From Myxococcales bacterium (lineage in GTDB: Bacteria > Myxococcota_C > UBA6777): a stretch of 9,346 nucleotides of DNA. Where the stretch lies: assembly GCA_027005175.1 (NCBI GenBank), contig JALTMC010000454.1, positions 6,634 to 15,979 on the forward strand, written 5' to 3'. Below the pieces are notes generated by a model. The model saw nothing but the letters and a program-made list of their open reading frames with translations, did not search any database and was not told the DNA's origin. Positions 6,419 to 9,346 of this stretch are shown one piece after another (the stretch's first letter is position 1; each line of letters begins with the position of its first letter). The translations under genes were made by a program, and so were the position numbers.

Positions 6419-6530
6419 CTTTTTCTCTCGGCTTCGTGAAACACTCCAAACTTCCGGCACTGTCATCAGCTAGCTTTTCCTCTCAGCTTCGTGGAACACT
6501 CCAAACTTCCGGCACCGTTGTCGGCTAGCT
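6361..6530. repeat. Three tandem 55-bp repeats overlapping the DAO 3' end
   Basis: Units begin with CTCTC at 6370, 6425 and 6480, a strict 55-bp period, and the similarity extends about 9 bp left of the first unit to 6361. Shared landmarks are ACACTCCAAACTTCCGGCAC and GGCTAGCT (AGCTAGCT in the second unit). Units differ by a few substitutions and no indels. Since 55 is not a multiple of three, only the first unit is read in the DAO frame, and its CTAG supplies the TAG stop. Each unit carries a small hairpin followed by a pyrimidine/T tract after unit 1 (CTTTTT) and unit 2 (CTTTTCC); unit 3 lacks the tract. No cas gene or unique spacers are present. Confidence 0.93.
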
Positions 6531-6622
6531 CGTATCGCTCTATCGAAGGATGACATGGTAGGCACACTAAGCTATCCAGGACAGGCAAATGTGTTCGCTC
6601 GTATCGCTCTACCGAATGATGA
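6528..6622. repeat. 26-bp direct repeat pair with 69-bp spacing
   Basis: GCTCGTATCGCTCTATCGAA at 6528-6547, continuing to 6553, recurs as GCTCGTATCGCTCTACCGAA at 6597-6616, continuing to 6622, with two differences in 26 bases. The first copy begins inside the end of the last 55-bp unit. The intervening sequence shows no gene. Confidence 0.8.
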
Positions 6623-6803
6623 TACAGTGGGGGCGTCCTCTTGAGGGCCTTTGCGATGAAAGTGGTAGTCGAAGATGAGCAGGATATGGATGGGCATGGT
6701 GAGCTCAAATAAAATTGACGGATGTGATTTACTTTAAAAGTCTATGTGCGTTAGACTGCGAGCTGTTGTTTGCCTTTGGGTGAACCTGTTGAGGCGGTGG
6801 CTC
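6531..6803. other. Intergenic stretch without a supported gene
   Basis: Between the 55-bp array and the 45-bp duplication I see no convincing gene. A minus-strand reading frame across 6466-6708 and a plus-strand frame starting at 6656 (encoding only MKVVVEDEQDMDGHGELK) lack family features, and the former runs through the repeats. TTGACG at 6715-6720 resembles a -35 box but no good -10 follows at 16-18 bp. Confidence 0.5.
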
Positions 6804-6893
6804 CGTTCCGAGACGGATCATGCAGTCTCAGAGGGGATTCGTTCGTTGCGTTCCGAGGCGGAGCATGTCGTCTCGTAGGGGATTCGTTCGTCC
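6804..6893. repeat. 45-bp tandem duplication with conserved hairpins, upstream of the membrane protein gene
   Basis: Two units, 6804-6848 and 6849-6893, agree at 37 of 45 positions and share CGTTCCGAG at the start and GGGGATTCGTTCGT near the end. The first contains GAGAC (6810-6814) pairing with GTCTC (6825-6829); in the second the arms are CGAGGC and GTCTCG, still pairing through a G-U wobble and gaining one outer pair. The unit length is a multiple of three, so a frame (6770-7006) reads through both units, but it has no recognisable product. Confidence 0.8.
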
Positions 6894-6971
6894 GATCCCA
6901 TCTGTGCTTTGTTGTTCGAGTGGAGCCTCTGCTTGATGGCTTCATAAAAGATATGTCGGATCTAGGATCGT

Positions 6972-9128
6972 ATGCTTTGTGGTGTAGGTCCGATCTCATT
7001 CGTTAGAGTACTAATCACATTGTTGCTTTCTTTGCGCGTTTTTTTGCGTCGATATCCTTTGTTTGTGTTGATGTTTTGCGTTGCTTCAGGGGCTGTTCTT
7101 GTCCCTGTGTGGGGCGCAACATTTCTACCTTTCCTCGACTGGCCTCAGCATGTCGGAATGGTGTCGTTTTTACGTCATCGGAACGACTTCTTGTGGGGCT
7201 TCTCCTCTTATGTTGAGCTTCGTGGCCAGCTTGTCGCCACCTATCTCATCTTCTATTACCTCAGCACATTCTTTGCGTATTTTATGAAAGTGGAAGTGGC
7301 CTGTACGCTGACGCTAAGTCTTTATCTGGTAGGGACTCCGATGGCTGCCGTTTTTATGTTACGCAGCTTTCGTTTACCTCCTTGGCCCTCGCTCTTTCTC
7401 TTTGTCGCTGTCTATAACTGGCCTCTCTTCATGGGCTTTTTGCCTTATGTTCAGAGCTTTCCTTTGATCCTTCTCGGGCTTGGTTTGATGAAACAATTCA
7501 CCTACGGCGTCACTCCGCGTCGCTGGTGGAGTATGGTTGTTGTTACTTTGCTGCTCTTTCTGTCCCATGTCTTTGCTTATCTGGTGTTGGGGTTTTTGGC
7601 TGTTGTGATCGCATTACTCTTTCGTTTTCGCAGCCTTCAACAACGGTTTTACGCTTGCTTGTCCTGGGTTCCTTCGATGGGCTTGATGGCTCTTTGGGGC
7701 TATCAGTTGCTGCTGTCTCGTTCGGGAGGACCGGCATTACAGAAAGTTGCCAGTGGTCATGGTGGAACAGGAAGCGGATTTTGGCAGGCGACGTACCGAA
7801 GCTCGTTCGAGAAACTATATGGTCTTCTCGATCATTTTAATGAGGCGTTTGTCGGTGACATCGATCGAAAGATCCTTTGGTTTTGGCTGGGCTGTTTTGT
7901 TTGGTGCATGCTCTGGGGAGTCGTGTTTCGTGTGACTCGTTGGTGGAGATACCGTCCAAATGACAGGTGGCCATGGTGGGAGGGCTTCCTCATTGTTGTG
8001 GCCATGACAGCTCTTTATTATGCGATGCCGATGGGGCTCTTTGGTGTGTGGTGGGCTCTCTCACCACGACTTGTTCCACTGATTGGAATATTATTAATCC
8101 TGGCACTTCCACCTGCAACACGTGGAACATGGAGAAATGCTTTCTTGTATCTGCCCATCCTTTTGCTTGTGGTGTGGACAGGGCAAGTTCATCAGGAAAA
8201 GTTTCAAGCCTTTGACAAGGAGGCGAAGGGCATCACCAAAGTTCTGGCAGCGGTCCCCCGAGGAGCACGGCTTTATGGTCTGATGTTTGATCCCACTTCC
8301 CGCGTGATTACAGAAGCTGCGTATCTTCATTTTCCTGTGTACTCGTTGGTTCAACGTGGAGGTATGGTTGGGTTTTCTCACTTTCACTATACGGTGATGC
8401 CAGGAAAGTTTAAGAATATCGCCTTAGCACCCTATCCAGGGCACCGGGCTGAGTGGGAACCATGGCGTTGGAAGTATCTTATTTATGGTCCTTTTTATGA
8501 TTATATTTTGACCCGAGGGTATGGGGTGTGGAGTCAGACAGGTGCGCCCAGAGGTCGTATGCAGGAACTTATCAAGGATGGAAAGTGGGCTGTTTATGCC
8601 AACCCAAGTGCCCATCAACAGTGGCCTTTGTTTAGCTTTCGAGAGAACTTATACAAAGCGAAAGTCTGGGAGCAAGGGGCGATGCTTCGTCGCCCCTGCC
8701 TCCGACAAAAAGGGGCTAGATTTGAATGCCCTTATGCGCCTTGGGTGGTGGTTCAGCCTGTACAAGTTCACATGAGTCGAGTCTATATCCCATGCATCTG
8801 GGCTCATCCAGCCAATGGTAAAACCATTCAGATCGAGTTCAAAGACCTTCCTGCCTCTGGAAATCGGATCGCAGGTATCCTTGGGATTGCCGATACTGGC
8901 TTAACCAACGGACACTCTCATGGTACACCTGTCTCACTGGTTGTAAAGGTTCAGGGAAAGTTTGTTGCGCGTATTAAGTCGATGGCTCGCGCTGGCTACA
9001 TACCTTATGAGATCAAACTTCCTTCCCTCCCATTTAAGGACCCTTTGTCTGTTACATTTGAAGTGAGTTCTCCTTCCGATTCGAAACGTCACTTCTGTTT
9101 TACTGGGACTCTGTTTCAAAAGTTTTGA
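6972..9128 (+). CDS. Large polytopic membrane protein, possibly GT-C-like glycosyltransferase, with soluble C-terminal half
   Basis: The 718-residue protein has about 10-11 hydrophobic segments between residues 28 and 403 (for example 28-48, 86-104, 109-130, 138-158, 186-214, 228-248, 302-320, 336-356, 366-381, 390-403). The first external loop holds FLDWPQHV (54-61); an acidic residue shortly after the first membrane segment is a hallmark of GT-C glycosyltransferases using lipid-linked sugar donors, so Asp56 is a candidate catalytic residue. Residues 405-560 are soluble, with GPFYDYILTRG (506-516) resembling the tail region of such enzymes. Residues 575-718 look like a beta-sandwich with four cysteines (576, 586, 608, 709), perhaps extracytoplasmic. 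I do not recognise the family with certainty. The start is uncertain: ATG 6972 has only AGGA (6965-6968) three nt upstream, and a TTG near 7020 would give a shorter N-terminus. Codon phase and absence of stops support the gene strongly. Confidence 0.8.
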   Translation: MLCGVGPISFVRVLITLLLSLRVFLRRYPLFVLMFCVASGAVLVPVWGATFLPFLDWPQHVGMVSFLRHRNDFLWGFSSYVELRGQLVATYLIFYYLSTFFAYFMKVEVACTLTLSLYLVGTPMAAVFMLRSFRLPPWPSLFLFVAVYNWPLFMGFLPYVQSFPLILLGLGLMKQFTYGVTPRRWWSMVVVTLLLFLSHVFAYLVLGFLAVVIALLFRFRSLQQRFYACLSWVPSMGLMALWGYQLLLSRSGGPALQKVASGHGGTGSGFWQATYRSSFEKLYGLLDHFNEAFVGDIDRKILWFWLGCFVWCMLWGVVFRVTRWWRYRPNDRWPWWEGFLIVVAMTALYYAMPMGLFGVWWALSPRLVPLIGILLILALPPATRGTWRNAFLYLPILLLVVWTGQVHQEKFQAFDKEAKGITKVLAAVPRGARLYGLMFDPTSRVITEAAYLHFPVYSLVQRGGMVGFSHFHYTVMPGKFKNIALAPYPGHRAEWEPWRWKYLIYGPFYDYILTRGYGVWSQTGAPRGRMQELIKDGKWAVYANPSAHQQWPLFSFRENLYKAKVWEQGAMLRRPCLRQKGARFECPYAPWVVVQPVQVHMSRVYIPCIWAHPANGKTIQIEFKDLPASGNRIAGILGIADTGLTNGHSHGTPVSLVVKVQGKFVARIKSMARAGYIPYEIKLPSLPFKDPLSVTFEVSSPSDSKRHFCFTGTLFQKF

Positions 9129-9144
9129 TACAAACCGTTCTCCG

Positions 9145-9172
9145 GGTGTGATCCCAAAAAAGGGGTCAAACC
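9145..9172. terminator. Hairpin downstream of the membrane protein gene
   Basis: GGTGTGATCCC (9145-9155) and GGGGTCAAACC (9162-9172) pair over 11 positions with one mismatch and one G-U wobble around a loop of six A. It lies 17 nt past the TGA. No T-run follows on either strand, so it is not a canonical intrinsic terminator; it may protect the mRNA 3' end or act as a weak terminator. Confidence 0.45.
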
Positions 9173-9310
9173 AACTTCCCGTATCTACGAGAGGTTTGCA
9201 ATACGATGCACTGCTTCATACCAAAAACTCAAAGAAGACAAGGGAAAAAAAGGTCAAGAAGCATTCGCCTTCAACACAAATTGCTGAGCCTGAGTTACCG
9301 CTGTTTTAGA

Positions 9311-9333
9311 CCCCTCCCCCTAACCCCCTCCCC
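9311..9333 (-). other. C-rich tract; four-run G-quadruplex motif on minus strand
   Basis: On the plus strand C-runs of 4, 5, 5 and 4 bases are separated by T, TAA and T. The minus strand therefore has G4-N1-G5-N3-G5-N1-G4, an ideal pattern for a very stable quadruplex. It lies outside any gene, in the 218-bp tail of the window, where 9173-9310 shows nothing else that I recognise. Confidence 0.75.
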
Positions 9334-9344
9334 ACCGGCGGTGG
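9332..9344. repeat. Palindrome CCACCG-G-CGGTGG at window edge
   Basis: A 6-bp perfect inverted repeat with a single central base follows directly on the C-rich tract. Together they look like the beginning of a dispersed intergenic repeat that continues beyond the window. Confidence 0.55.
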
Positions 9345-9346
9345 AG

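Noticed and set aside
6361-6530. CRISPR array
   Set aside because: The 55-bp units are contiguous tandem copies with no unique spacers, and no cas gene is nearby.
6466-6708. Minus-strand 80-codon frame with two VERYE/IERYE segments
   Set aside because: The similarity is the translated image of the 26-bp direct repeat; no ribosome site or domain is visible.
6770-7006. Plus-strand 78-codon frame (and the minus-strand frame 6751-6999) over the 45-bp duplication
   Set aside because: Open only because the duplicated unit is a multiple of three; no family features, and it overlaps the start of the membrane protein gene.
7374-8618. Several minus-strand frames within the large membrane protein gene
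   Set aside because: They are short, share the region with a 718-codon frame of consistent membrane-protein character, and have no recognisable products.

Overview
The window looks like bacterial chromosome from a Gram-negative predator- or myxobacteria-like lineage (Myxococcota/Bradymonadales in the broad sense). This is inferred from two secreted lipoproteins with low-complexity Asn/Thr/Ser/Gly linkers next to small cysteine-rich modules, from a GlgC of the actinobacterial/myxobacterial sequence type, and from a large polytopic membrane protein with a soluble C-terminal half. Base composition is moderate (around half G+C by eye). I see no tRNA, rRNA, transposase, integrase or CRISPR array.

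Layout. (1) Positions 1-730, minus strand: the N-terminal 243 codons of a lipoprotein that runs off the left edge, with a Big_2 immunoglobulin-like domain and a carboxypeptidase-regulatory-like domain; it has a good promoter (TGGACA, 17 bp, TATAAT) and a GGAGG ribosome site. (2) A 372-bp divergent intergenic region rich in dyads, with a possible plus-strand promoter whose predicted transcript would begin at nested inverted repeats. (3) 1103-3136: a two-gene unit, a NudL-type Nudix hydrolase followed 12 bp later by glgC (ADP-glucose pyrophosphorylase, glycogen synthesis). (4) 3278-4123: a second lipoprotein with a six-cysteine head, a 75-residue Asn-rich repeat linker and a beta-rich C-terminal domain. 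(5) 4254-6418: an SDR oxidoreductase related to peroxisomal trans-2-enoyl-CoA reductase, overlapping by GTGA with an FAD-dependent DAO-family oxidoreductase; the two are very probably translationally coupled. (6) 6361-6971: a repeat-rich stretch with three 55-bp tandem units, the first of which encodes the last residues and stop codon of the DAO gene, then a 26-bp direct repeat and a 45-bp tandem duplication that folds into hairpins. (7) 6972-9128: a large membrane protein, possibly a GT-C-like glycosyltransferase, with a soluble C-terminal half. (8) 9129-9346: an intergenic hairpin, then a C-rich tract able to form a G-quadruplex on the minus strand, then a palindrome at the window edge.

How the genes relate. 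The Nudix-glgC pair suggests linkage of nucleotide-diphosphate hydrolysis to glycogen synthesis. The SDR-DAO pair looks like a small catabolic or acyl/amine oxidation unit of unknown substrate. The lipoproteins and the membrane protein are envelope functions with no assigned pathway. I did not find a convincing complete new system. The best leads are the non-coding structures: the 55-bp array fused to the end of a gene, the structured leader before the Nudix-glgC unit, and the 45-bp hairpin duplication.
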